DNA from: an uncultured Clostridia bacterium
GTDB taxonomy: Bacteria > Bacillota > Clostridia > Christensenellales > UBA1242
DNA: 5,079 bases
Assembly (NCBI GenBank): GCA_947625955.1
Contig: CANQQH010000080.1
Coordinates: forward strand, 1-5,079
Reading direction: 5' to 3'
Below the pieces are notes generated by a model. It was not told the DNA's origin. It saw nothing but the letters and a program-made list of their open reading frames with translations, and made no database searches. Both the position numbers and the translations under genes were made by a program. This document shows, piece after piece, positions 1-5,079 of the stretch. Every line of letters begins with the position of its first letter. The first letter of the stretch is position 1.

Positions 1-1774
1 CATGCTCCATGACTTCTTCAAATTTTTCCTTGTCTAATTTTTTTCCTAAATCTATAATAAAATCTTCTATTTTAGGAATTACTTCCCATGGATATTTTAT
101 GTTTTGAAAAATATCTTTTGCTATTGGCGCCGCAACAACCCCGCCATAATACGCGCCCTGTGGCTCATCAATCACCACCAGAACGCTAAATCTCGGCACA
201 TCGGTTGGATAGAAGCCCATGAACGACGCAACATACTTTCCCTCGGCAATAGCCCCATTTTCATACTTTTGCGCCGTGCCGGTCTTGCCGCCGATGTCGT
301 AGCCCGCAATAGCAGCGTTCTTGCCTCCACCGCCATTAACAACGTCGCGCAGCATCTTATTGAGGCTGCTTGAAACTGAGCTTTTCAAAACCTGCCTTAT
401 TGCAAGTGGATTCTTTTGATATAGCACTTCGCCAGTGCTTGAAGCAATCTCCGTCACAAAATGCGGCTGCATGAGTTTTCCGCCGTTGATCGCCGCGCAG
501 ACCGACGTTATAAGCGCAAGTGGCGTCATTGCAACCGACTGCCCAAAACCCATCCTGAAAAGGTCGCCATCCTTCACCATCGACTTTGGCATCAAAACAC
601 CCTTTCCTTCGCCGGGAAAGTCCAAATTATAGCCCGTGGAGATACCAAACGCTTCCAAATATTTATAGAATTTTTCAAGTCCAATTCTGCGAATGAGTTC
701 CATAAACACGCAGTTGCACGAGTTGCTAAGCCCTTTTCCAAGACTTTGTGAGCCGTGCCCAGTTCGCCTGTGGCAGTTGATTTTCACGCCGTCAACAATC
801 CTATATCCCGGGCAGTAGAAATAGTCGTGCTCGCTCGTTAGCCCCTCACTCATTGCAATCGCCGTTGTGATGATTTTGAAAGTTGAGCCGGGTTCATACG
901 CATCCGTGATAGTGGCCGCTTTTGAAAGTTTCAATAGCGTTTCAATGTCGTCTCTCGGGACATCGTTGAGGTCGTAGGACGGCTTTGTTGCAATGGCCAA
1001 GAGTTCACCAGTTGATGGGTCCATCACGATTGCTGAGGCGGTTTTTGCCCCCGTGGAGAGCTGCGCGGCGCTAAGTATTTTTTCAACTTCGCGTTGAATC
1101 CTGATATCTATTGTGAGTTTGAGGTCAAGTCCGTCAATAGATGGGATGAAATATTCAAGCGAGTCGTCGAGAGTTTTGCCCCTTATGTCGCTTTCAACCA
1201 TGCTGACGCCGTTTAGCCCTTTGAGATACTTGTTATATTCGCTTTCAAGCCCTCCCTGACCATTTCCGTCGCTTGAAACAAAGCCAAGAATCTGCGTGAG
1301 AAGATCGCCATAGATATATTCACGTGAGGTGTTTTCGCTGAAAAATATGCCGCTTTCGTAGTTTTCCAAAATTTTTTCAACAACGCTTTTGTCTTGGTTT
1401 TTCAAAATGAGAATTTCCGAATAGCCGCGTTTTTCAACCTTGTCGAGAATCTCTTCAACATCGCTTCCAGTTGCATTAGCGATAGCGGAGGCAACTTTGA
1501 GATTATCTTTGATGTCGCTTGGACGCGTGTAGATATCATAGGTTGTGTGGCTAGACGCAATAAGCGCGCCGTTGCGATCATAGATATTCCCACGGCTTGC
1601 GGTCAGCGGCAAGTCGCGAAGCCATTGTTTATAGGCTCTTGAAACAAGCTCGTTCCCGCTGATGACCTGCAAGAAAAGCAGTCTTGATAAAAGAGCGCAC
1701 AAAAAAAAGGTTACTAGAACAAATAGTGCTAGTAGCCTTTTTCGAATTGAAATTGAAGTATACTTAATTTTCAT
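1..1774 (-). CDS. Class B penicillin-binding protein, FtsI/SpoVD type (3' end beyond window)
   Basis: This is a D,D-transpeptidase that cross-links peptidoglycan at the septum (FtsI) or in the spore cortex (SpoVD). It is anchored in the membrane with its catalytic domain outside. The frame is open from ATG at 1774 to the window edge, giving 591 residues with no stop. Residues 1-13 are basic and about 14-37 form one membrane anchor. RGNIYDRNG (61-69) and the G-x-E-x5-L-x-G stretch around 170-189 mark the dimerisation domain. The catalytic motifs are complete: STFK with S297 and K300, SCN at 352-354, and KTGT at 497-500. The start is supported by GAGG six bases upstream and by the anchor following directly. 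It lies 37 nt after the ftsL-like gene in the dcw operon. Division FtsI and sporulation SpoVD cannot be separated here, because any PASTA domain would lie past the edge. The last 41 codons switch to very AT-rich usage. Confidence 0.95.
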   Translation of the reverse strand, partial: MKIKYTSISIRKRLLALFVLVTFFLCALLSRLLFLQVISGNELVSRAYKQWLRDLPLTASRGNIYDRNGALIASSHTTYDIYTRPSDIKDNLKVASAIANATGSDVEEILDKVEKRGYSEILILKNQDKSVVEKILENYESGIFFSENTSREYIYGDLLTQILGFVSSDGNGQGGLESEYNKYLKGLNGVSMVESDIRGKTLDDSLEYFIPSIDGLDLKLTIDIRIQREVEKILSAAQLSTGAKTASAIVMDPSTGELLAIATKPSYDLNDVPRDDIETLLKLSKAATITDAYEPGSTFKIITTAIAMSEGLTSEHDYFYCPGYRIVDGVKINCHRRTGHGSQSLGKGLSNSCNCVFMELIRRIGLEKFYKYLEAFGISTGYNLDFPGEGKGVLMPKSMVKDGDLFRMGFGQSVAMTPLALITSVCAAINGGKLMQPHFVTEIASSTGEVLYQKNPLAIRQVLKSSVSSSLNKMLRDVVNGGGGKNAAIAGYDIGGKTGTAQKYENGAIAEGKYVASFMGFYPTDVPRFSVLVVIDEPQGAYYGGVVAAPIAKDIFQNIKYPWEVIPKIEDFIIDLGKKLDKEKFEEVMEH

Positions 1775-1780
1775 TTCTCG

Positions 1781-1784
1781 CCTC
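1781..1784 (-). promoter_or_regulatory. Ribosome binding site of the PBP gene, next to a small inverted repeat
   Basis: GAGG lies six bases before the ATG at 1774 and supports that start. A perfect 6-bp inverted repeat (TCACAA, 3-nt loop, TTGTGA, positions 1783-1797) overlaps the upstream half of this site. Only two of its six pairs are G-C, so any hairpin would be weak. Confidence 0.65.
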
Positions 1785-1811
1785 ACAAGATTTGTGATTG
1801 GCGATTAGTTT

Positions 1812-2426
1812 TTAGCTGAAAAGATTTCTAAGCTTCCTGCAAAAGTCTTCAAACCAGTTGCTTTTGGATTCTGCCTTTGGTCTTTCCCCGATAACGAAGT
1901 CGTCAACTTCAACTTTATCTTCCTGTTGAGGTTTTTTGAATTTGTTTTCAACCTCAGCCTTGATATTATCTTCATCGCCTAGGCTATTGTATGTTTCACT
2001 AAGATCATTTATAACCTGACTTTGCGTAGCGACGATCTCTTGTTTATGAGCAATATTGCCAGAAAGTGAGTTTATAACAACCGCATTATAGATGCAAAAT
2101 GCAATTATAATGGCAACGATGATTGAGTAAACAGAAACAATAATCTTACCTCTTGCGTTAAGACGTGGGCTTGCCACAATCTCTTTTTTCATGGTAACAC
2201 TTTGCTTTTGCTTTTCCTCGTTGTTTTTCTCGATAGTGGCAAAGTCCATTTGACGAGCTTTTTCGCCGAATTCTCTATAACTATTAGGGTCAAAGTTATA
2301 TTGTTTCTCGATTTCAAAAGCCGGCTGAGATTCATTTTGACTACCAAATTCAAATGGTTTGAACTCAGGTTCAACCGCTGTTTGATATTCATAGCCTGTT
2401 TTTTGTTTCTCTTCAATCTCTGTCAC
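1812..2426 (-). CDS. ftsL: FtsL-like septum protein with long cytoplasmic tail
   Basis: This is a bitopic division protein of the FtsL/DivIC class, expected to bind DivIC/FtsB and DivIB/FtsQ and to help activate the septal synthase. The call rests mainly on position between rsmH and the PBP gene and on topology, because FtsL sequences diverge strongly. Of 204 residues, about 1-93 form a charged, hydrophilic N-terminal tail rich in Glu, Gln and Phe. About 95-119 form a single membrane segment, and about 120-150 look like a short coiled coil (NSLSGNIAHKQEIVATQSQ and on). A charged linker follows, and the end (NWFEDFCRKLRNLFS, 190-204) looks amphipathic. The start is GTG: AAGGAGG lies eight bases upstream and no better ATG is present. 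That site overlaps the rsmH stop, which suggests translational coupling. At 204 residues it is clearly longer than B. subtilis FtsL (about 117). The gene is richer in A+T than the PBP gene core. Confidence 0.8.
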   Translation of the reverse strand: MTEIEEKQKTGYEYQTAVEPEFKPFEFGSQNESQPAFEIEKQYNFDPNSYREFGEKARQMDFATIEKNNEEKQKQSVTMKKEIVASPRLNARGKIIVSVYSIIVAIIIAFCIYNAVVINSLSGNIAHKQEIVATQSQVINDLSETYNSLGDEDNIKAEVENKFKKPQQEDKVEVDDFVIGERPKAESKSNWFEDFCRKLRNLFS

Positions 2427-2434
2427 TATTCTTT

Positions 2435-2441
2435 CCTCCTT
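2435..2441 (-). promoter_or_regulatory. Ribosome binding site deciding the GTG start of ftsL
   Basis: AAGGAGG, a perfect Shine-Dalgarno core, lies eight bases before GTG at 2426 and fixes this non-ATG start. Its first bases overlap the TAA stop of rsmH (2442-2440), so ribosomes finishing rsmH end on the ftsL initiation site. Confidence 0.85.
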
Positions 2442-3369
2442 ATAATTTCTCGACTATTCGCAGTTTCGCACTCTGCGAGCGTCTGTTTTGCTTGGCTTCG
2501 GTTTCAGAAGCCGTGATTGGATGCGGCGTTATGATTTTCACGATTGGCTTTTTGCCACAAACACAAACGGGAAAATCTTTCGGGCACGTGCAACCCTCTG
2601 CAAGTTCTTTGAAGGTGTGCTTAACAATTCTGTCTTCAAGTGAGTGGAAAGAAATGATCGCCATTCTCCCACCACTTTCAAGCCTGTCAACCATAGATTT
2701 TATGAAGGTGTCGAGCCCGTCAAGTTCGTGATTCACTTCAATTCGTATTGCTTGAAATGTTCTTTGAACGTTTGATGAGCCATCGTTTCCCCTATATCTT
2801 GGAACGGCCGACAAAATTATTTTTTCAAGTTGCTTAGTTGTTAAGATTTCAGCCTTTTTTCTTTCGCCAACGATTTTTCTTGCGATGCTTTTGGCAAATT
2901 TTTCCTCGCCATATTCCTTGATAACCCTTGCGAGCTCTTGTTCGGAATAAGTGTTAACGAGTTCCTTTGCACTTAGCGAGGCTTCTTTGTCCATGCGCAT
3001 ATCTAGCACGCTGTCAAAACGAAAGGAAAAACCACGTTCGCTCGTGTCGATCTGGTGTGAACTCACCCCAAGATCAACCAGCACGCCATAAATATTCTTG
3101 ATGTTATGCTTATCAATGAAATCAGGCGCGTCTTTGAAATTGCTTTTAACGATAGTCACATGGTCGCCATATTCTTTTAGTCTTTCTTTTGAAGCATCGA
3201 TTGCGTCTTGGTCTTGATCGAATCCCACCAAAAAGATGTTCTCACACTTCAGCATCTCGCTGGCATGACCCGCACCGCCAATTGTGCAATCGATATAGGT
3301 TTTGCCTTTTTGAATATTAAGACCGCTTATGACCTCGTCTTTCAGCACTGGGACATGGTTAAACTCCAT
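2440..3369 (-). CDS. rsmH: 16S rRNA (cytosine(1402)-N(4))-methyltransferase RsmH (MraW)
   Basis: RsmH uses S-adenosylmethionine to methylate N4 of C1402 in the decoding centre of 16S rRNA in the cytoplasm. The 309 residues are full length for the family (about 310). The N-terminus HVPVLKDEV is typical. The SAM-binding motif YIDCTIGGAGHASEML is at 25-40, DLGVSSHQID at 99-108, RGFSFRFDSVLDMRMD at 112-127, RTFQAIRIEVNHEL at 203-216, SFHSLEDRIVK at 240-250, and the C-terminal NRRSQSAKLR at 295-304. A cysteine cluster (C260, C262, C269, C271) matches the usual C-x-CP-x4-C-x-C element. The frame stays open upstream to 3489, but those residues overlap mraZ and do not look like the family, so I place the start at ATG 3369, one base after the mraZ TAA. 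A second ATG at 3381 is possible but would add only four residues. It is co-transcribed with mraZ and ftsL. Confidence 0.97.
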   Translation of the reverse strand: MEFNHVPVLKDEVISGLNIQKGKTYIDCTIGGAGHASEMLKCENIFLVGFDQDQDAIDASKERLKEYGDHVTIVKSNFKDAPDFIDKHNIKNIYGVLVDLGVSSHQIDTSERGFSFRFDSVLDMRMDKEASLSAKELVNTYSEQELARVIKEYGEEKFAKSIARKIVGERKKAEILTTKQLEKIILSAVPRYRGNDGSSNVQRTFQAIRIEVNHELDGLDTFIKSMVDRLESGGRMAIISFHSLEDRIVKHTFKELAEGCTCPKDFPVCVCGKKPIVKIITPHPITASETEAKQNRRSQSAKLRIVEKL

Positions 3370-3370
3370 T

Positions 3371-3796
3371 TTAGACCCCATACTTAGAAAGCGCGGACGA
3401 GGCTTCATCATAGTTTTCGGCTGTGTTATACGCATTGAAGCTTTCTTCCGACCAGATTTCGACCCTGTTGCCAACGCCGATTGTGACAACGTTTTTCACA
3501 ATCTTGGCAAAGTTTCTCAACTCTTGTGGAAGCAAAATTCTTCCCTGCTTGTCCTCTTCGGTCACAAATGCCGACGACAATAACGCCCTGACTGCCTTTT
3601 GCGCTTCCAAATCAAAGGTGGAAACGTTTTCAAGCTTCTTATAAAGCTCTTCAAACTCCTTGCTTGAAAATGCAAACAGACAACCATTTGTGCCTTTCGC
3701 AACGATGAATCCCTCTTTCAAAGCCTCCTTAAACTTAGAGGGCATTCTGAGTCGGCACTTTTCGTCTATTTGGTGGCGATAGGTTCCAATAAACAT
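3371..3796 (-). CDS. mraZ: Transcriptional regulator MraZ
   Basis: MraZ is a ring-forming DNA-binding protein, usually the first gene of the dcw cluster, which controls its own operon through repeated boxes in the promoter region. The 141 residues match the family length (about 140-150). It has two tandem AbrB-like swapped-hairpin domains, each with a D-x-(K/Q)-G-R type loop: DEKCR at 11-15 followed by LRMP, and DKQGR at 82-86 followed by ILLP. The family signature IGVGNRVEIWS is at 106-116. The start is fixed by MFIGTYRHQID, the typical family N-terminus, and by AAGGAGG six bases upstream. The first loop carries Cys14 where the family usually has Gly. A consensus promoter and four box-like repeats lie directly upstream, which fits autoregulation. 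The next gene, rsmH, begins one base after the stop. Confidence 0.97.
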   Translation of the reverse strand: MFIGTYRHQIDEKCRLRMPSKFKEALKEGFIVAKGTNGCLFAFSSKEFEELYKKLENVSTFDLEAQKAVRALLSSAFVTEEDKQGRILLPQELRNFAKIVKNVVTIGVGNRVEIWSEESFNAYNTAENYDEASSALSKYGV

Positions 3797-3802
3797 AATC
3801 TC

Positions 3803-3809
3803 CCTCCTT
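3803..3809 (-). promoter_or_regulatory. Ribosome binding site of mraZ
   Basis: AAGGAGG with a six-base spacer to ATG 3796 is a near-ideal site, so the operon's first gene should be translated well. The predicted leader from the promoter is only about 20 nt, leaving no room for a riboswitch or attenuator. Confidence 0.85.
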
Positions 3810-3822
3810 GTTTGTACTTTTG

Positions 3823-3851
3823 ATTATAGCCATCTAAAAAAACCTTGTCAA
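3823..3851 (-). promoter_or_regulatory. Consensus sigma-A type promoter of the dcw operon
   Basis: A perfect -35 TTGACA (3851-3846) and a perfect -10 TATAAT (3828-3823) are separated by exactly 17 bp, which includes a run of seven T. Transcription should start near 3816, about 20 nt before the mraZ start codon. One AAAGTGG box directly abuts the -35 hexamer on its upstream side, so a protein bound there would touch or block RNA polymerase. A promoter this strong is what one expects when a repressor holds it down. Confidence 0.9.
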
Positions 3852-3868
3852 CCACTTTTGACCACTTT
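3852..3868 (-). promoter_or_regulatory. Proximal pair of MraZ-type operator boxes
   Basis: Two direct AAAGTGG boxes (3868-3862 and 3858-3852 on the minus strand) sit exactly 10 bp apart, so they face the same side of the helix. MraZ proteins are known to bind short direct repeats about one helical turn apart, TGGG-type in E. coli and AAAGTG-type in Mycoplasma. The match to the latter and the place in front of mraZ make autoregulation the natural reading. Binding itself is inferred. Confidence 0.8.
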
Positions 3869-3877
3869 TTAACAAAA
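3859..3877 (-). repeat. 19-nt direct repeat, promoter-proximal copy
   Basis: TTTTGTTAAAAAGTGGTCA occurs here and again, identically, at 3910-3928. The copies are 51 bp apart start to start. Identity extends beyond the AAAGTGG box into the preceding TTTTGTTAA, so this is a duplicated operator module, not just two short boxes. Confidence 0.85.
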
Positions 3878-3897
3878 TTATTAACAATTGTTGATAA
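3878..3897. repeat. 20-bp near-perfect palindrome between the operator copies
   Basis: TTATTAACAATTGTTGATAA pairs with itself in nine of ten positions per arm, around the core AACAATTGTT. It fills the gap between the two 19-nt repeats. It looks like a site for a dimeric DNA-binding protein. It is not a terminator: no U tract follows and the stem would be very AT-rich. Each arm also resembles a DnaA box (TTATCAACA, one mismatch to TTATCCACA). The bound factor is unknown. Confidence 0.6.
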
Positions 3898-3903
3898 CTT
3901 TTT

Positions 3904-3919
3904 CCACACTGACCACTTT
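3904..3919 (-). promoter_or_regulatory. Distal MraZ-type box with a degenerate partner
   Basis: One exact AAAGTGG box (3919-3913) is followed by a second GTGG core (3907-3904) in AGTGTGG, spaced 9 bp rather than 10. This pair lies about 50 bp upstream of the proximal pair, roughly five helical turns, so joint occupancy by an MraZ ring with looping is conceivable. The degenerate second box makes this pair the weaker of the two. Confidence 0.6.
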
Positions 3920-3928
3920 TTAACAAAA
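3910..3928 (-). repeat. 19-nt direct repeat, distal copy
   Basis: This is the second exact copy of TTTTGTTAAAAAGTGGTCA. It carries the distal AAAGTGG box. The flank that follows diverges from the proximal copy (GTGTGG here, AAAGTGG there), so the copies differ in how well the second box is formed. Confidence 0.85.
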
Positions 3929-3958
3929 ACTTTATATTTTTGAATTTTGTGAAGAGCC

Positions 3959-3995
3959 AAAAGAAAACCACCGACGGAAGCTCTCCATCGATGGT
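3959..3995 (-). terminator. Intrinsic terminator after the metallophosphoesterase gene
   Basis: The transcript folds into a 12-13 bp stem (arms 3995-3983 and 3979-3967, with a few G-U pairs) closed by a 3-5 nt loop, then runs into TTTTCTTTT. It begins five bases after the TAG stop at 4001. It should separate the engB-phosphoesterase unit from the mraZ operon, which has its own promoter about 110 bp further on. Confidence 0.88.
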
Positions 3996-4000
3996 GATTT

Positions 4001-4711
4001 CTAGATTTCTTCAATAAGCATTGGTTTCATTTCAATAAGGTCGGCGCTTGTGAGGTAATAATCAATTCCATTTTTTGAAATATGGGTTGAATATCTCCCC
4101 ATCGACTTGTGAAGATGACCATAAACAACTTTTTTTGCGCCATACTTTTCCAAAAGCCTAGTAAACTCGCTATCCTCTCTTTTTGAATTGAAAGGTGGAT
4201 AATGAATCATGTATATGAGCGTGTCGCCCTCTTTTATAAGTTTTTTCGCACTTTCGAGCGCAAGTTCCATTCGTATTTGTTCTCGCGCGTAGAGTTTTTG
4301 GTCTTCCTGAGTGAATCTTGAGTCGTTCTCACTCTCGGGAACATCCCAGCCGCGCGTTCCTGCAATAACAACATTTCCAATTTTAACGGCGTCGTTTTGA
4401 AGCGCCATTATCGACTTTGGAAGTATCGCGCGCACGTTCGAAACGCTCTTCCACCAATATTCATGATTGCCTTTTATGATGATTTTTCGCCCATTTAGGC
4501 TTTCAATAAATTCGAGATCCTTTTGAGTTTCCTCCATTTTCATTGCCCAACTGATGTCACCAGCAATCAAAACAAGGTCATCTTGCGAAACCATATTCTG
4601 CCAGTTTTCTTTGAGTTTTTCGGTGTGGTTTTCCCAATTGCCGCCAAAGATGTCCATAGGTTTTTCAACCATGAACGACAAATGCAAATCACTCAGCGCA
4701 AATATTTTCAT
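4001..4711 (-). CDS. Calcineurin-like metallophosphoesterase
   Basis: This is a soluble, two-metal phosphoesterase of unknown substrate. All metal-binding motifs of the calcineurin-like fold are present in 236 residues: D8-x-H10 in SDLHLS, D52 in GDISWA, N82-H83 in GNHEYWW, H170 in IHYPPF, and H199-x-H201 in GHLH. The compact length, with no signal peptide or extra domain, resembles the predicted cytoplasmic phosphohydrolases common in clostridia (the COG1768-like group, from memory). Its ATG overlaps the engB stop (ATGA), so the two are probably translationally coupled. A GGGGGTGA stretch six bases upstream can serve as ribosome binding site. The gene ends just before a terminator. The link to EngB is positional only; a role in nucleotide or RNA turnover would be a guess. 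Confidence 0.92.
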   Translation of the reverse strand: MKIFALSDLHLSFMVEKPMDIFGGNWENHTEKLKENWQNMVSQDDLVLIAGDISWAMKMEETQKDLEFIESLNGRKIIIKGNHEYWWKSVSNVRAILPKSIMALQNDAVKIGNVVIAGTRGWDVPESENDSRFTQEDQKLYAREQIRMELALESAKKLIKEGDTLIYMIHYPPFNSKREDSEFTRLLEKYGAKKVVYGHLHKSMGRYSTHISKNGIDYYLTSADLIEMKPMLIEEI

Positions 4712-5079
4712 TTGTTGTCACCCCCAAAGGTTTCGAGAAGTTGCTCGATTTTCAAAAGGACTTTTTCTTTTCCTTCCCCTGTCTCGCTGCTTGTCAGGAT
4801 GATATTGTCCTTCGCAATTTTGAGTTTTGAAGTGATTGCAATCTTCGACTTTTCCATCATGCTTCGCTTGATTTTGTCAAGCTTTGTTGCAACAACGATA
4901 ACCGGGATGTTATAGGTATAGAGATATGAGAGCATGAGAACATCTTTTTCGGTTGGTTCGTGACGAATATCGACCAGCATAATAATTCCAGCAAGGTTTG
5001 GGCTTTCGGCAAAATAGCTTGTTATCATGCTTTCCCACTTGCCCTGCTCGGCCTTGCCGGCCTTTGCATAGCCATAGCC
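4708..5079 (-). CDS. engB: Ribosome biogenesis GTP-binding protein EngB/YsxC (5' end beyond window)
   Basis: EngB is a TrmE-Era-EngA-YihA class GTPase needed for late assembly of the large ribosomal subunit. The last 123 residues are visible, out of about 195-200 in the family. The window opens inside the G3 region with GYGYA, which continues the family's DLPGYGYA, then KWESMITSYF as expected after it. VDIRHEPTEKD (visible residues 37-47) is the conserved strand and loop after G3. The G4 guanine-specificity motif TKLDK is at visible 65-69 and the G5 SSETGEG at 97-103. G1 (P-loop) and G2 lie outside. Internal ATGs, such as the one at 5028, are not the start. The TGA stop overlaps the start of the metallophosphoesterase gene by four bases. 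Confidence 0.95.
   Translation of the reverse strand, partial: GYGYAKAGKAEQGKWESMITSYFAESPNLAGIIMLVDIRHEPTEKDVLMLSYLYTYNIPVIVVATKLDKIKRSMMEKSKIAITSKLKIAKDNIILTSSETGEGKEKVLLKIEQLLETFGGDNK

Noticed and set aside
104..751. Plus-strand open frames opposite the PBP gene
   Set aside because: They are antisense shadows of a gene with complete catalytic motifs and lack credible protein features.
2189..2516. Open frames in both orientations overlapping ftsL
   Set aside because: They are frame shadows: the minus-strand one is a shifted reading of the ftsL tail and the plus-strand one is its antisense, hydrophobic because of the reversed Glu/Lys codons.
3370..3489. Upstream extension of rsmH by 40 residues
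   Set aside because: The extra part lies inside mraZ in another frame and does not resemble RsmH, whose conserved start HVPVLKDEV follows ATG 3369 directly.
3878..3908. Replication origin suggested by DnaA-like boxes in AT-rich DNA
   Set aside because: There are only two imperfect boxes, no cluster of consensus sites and no dnaA or dnaN nearby; a promoter control region explains the stretch better.
3766..4014. Open frame of 82 codons on the minus strand across the mraZ upstream region
   Set aside because: It runs through the terminator, the operator repeats and the promoter and into the mraZ start; the peptide has no recognisable features and the regulatory signals explain the region better.
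4523..4915. Plus-strand frames opposite engB and the metallophosphoesterase
   Set aside because: Both minus-strand genes have intact family motifs across this stretch; the plus-strand peptides match nothing recognisable.

Overview
The window reads almost entirely on the minus strand. It is the 5' part of a division and cell wall (dcw) cluster of a Gram-positive-type bacterium. The gene order mraZ - rsmH - ftsL-like - class B penicillin-binding protein, the strong AAGGAGG Shine-Dalgarno sites, a consensus sigma-A type promoter and a small divergent FtsL all suggest Bacillota, probably an uncultured clostridial lineage. The genus cannot be read from the sequence. The standard genetic code fits, since TGA is used as a stop and TGG as Trp.

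Layout, in the direction of transcription from high to low coordinates: (1) 5079-4708, the C-terminal two thirds of the ribosome-assembly GTPase EngB/YsxC, cut by the window edge. (2) 4711-4001, a calcineurin-like metallophosphoesterase coupled to engB by an ATGA overlap. (3) 3995-3959, an intrinsic terminator that closes this upstream unit. (4) 3928-3797, a compact control region with a duplicated 19-nt module carrying AAAGTGG boxes (the likely MraZ operator), a 20-bp near-palindrome between the two copies, a TTGACA-17-TATAAT promoter and a strong ribosome binding site. (5) mraZ, 3796-3371. (6) rsmH, 3369-2440. (7) a long FtsL-like protein, 2426-1812, starting with GTG. (8) an FtsI/SpoVD-type penicillin-binding protein from 1774 running off the low-coordinate edge.

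The dcw genes are packed with gaps of 1, 13 and 37 nt, and the ftsL ribosome binding site overlaps the rsmH stop codon, so they are very probably one transcript. MraZ is expected to regulate the operon through the boxes next to its own promoter. RsmH modifies 16S rRNA, and the FtsL-like protein and the PBP belong to the septal peptidoglycan machinery.

I see no mobile element, CRISPR array, tRNA or rRNA, and no sign of an undescribed system. The points most worth following are the architecture of the mraZ control region, the unusually long cytoplasmic tail and amphipathic C-terminus of the FtsL-like protein, and an abrupt drop to about 25% GC over the last 120 bases of the PBP gene.
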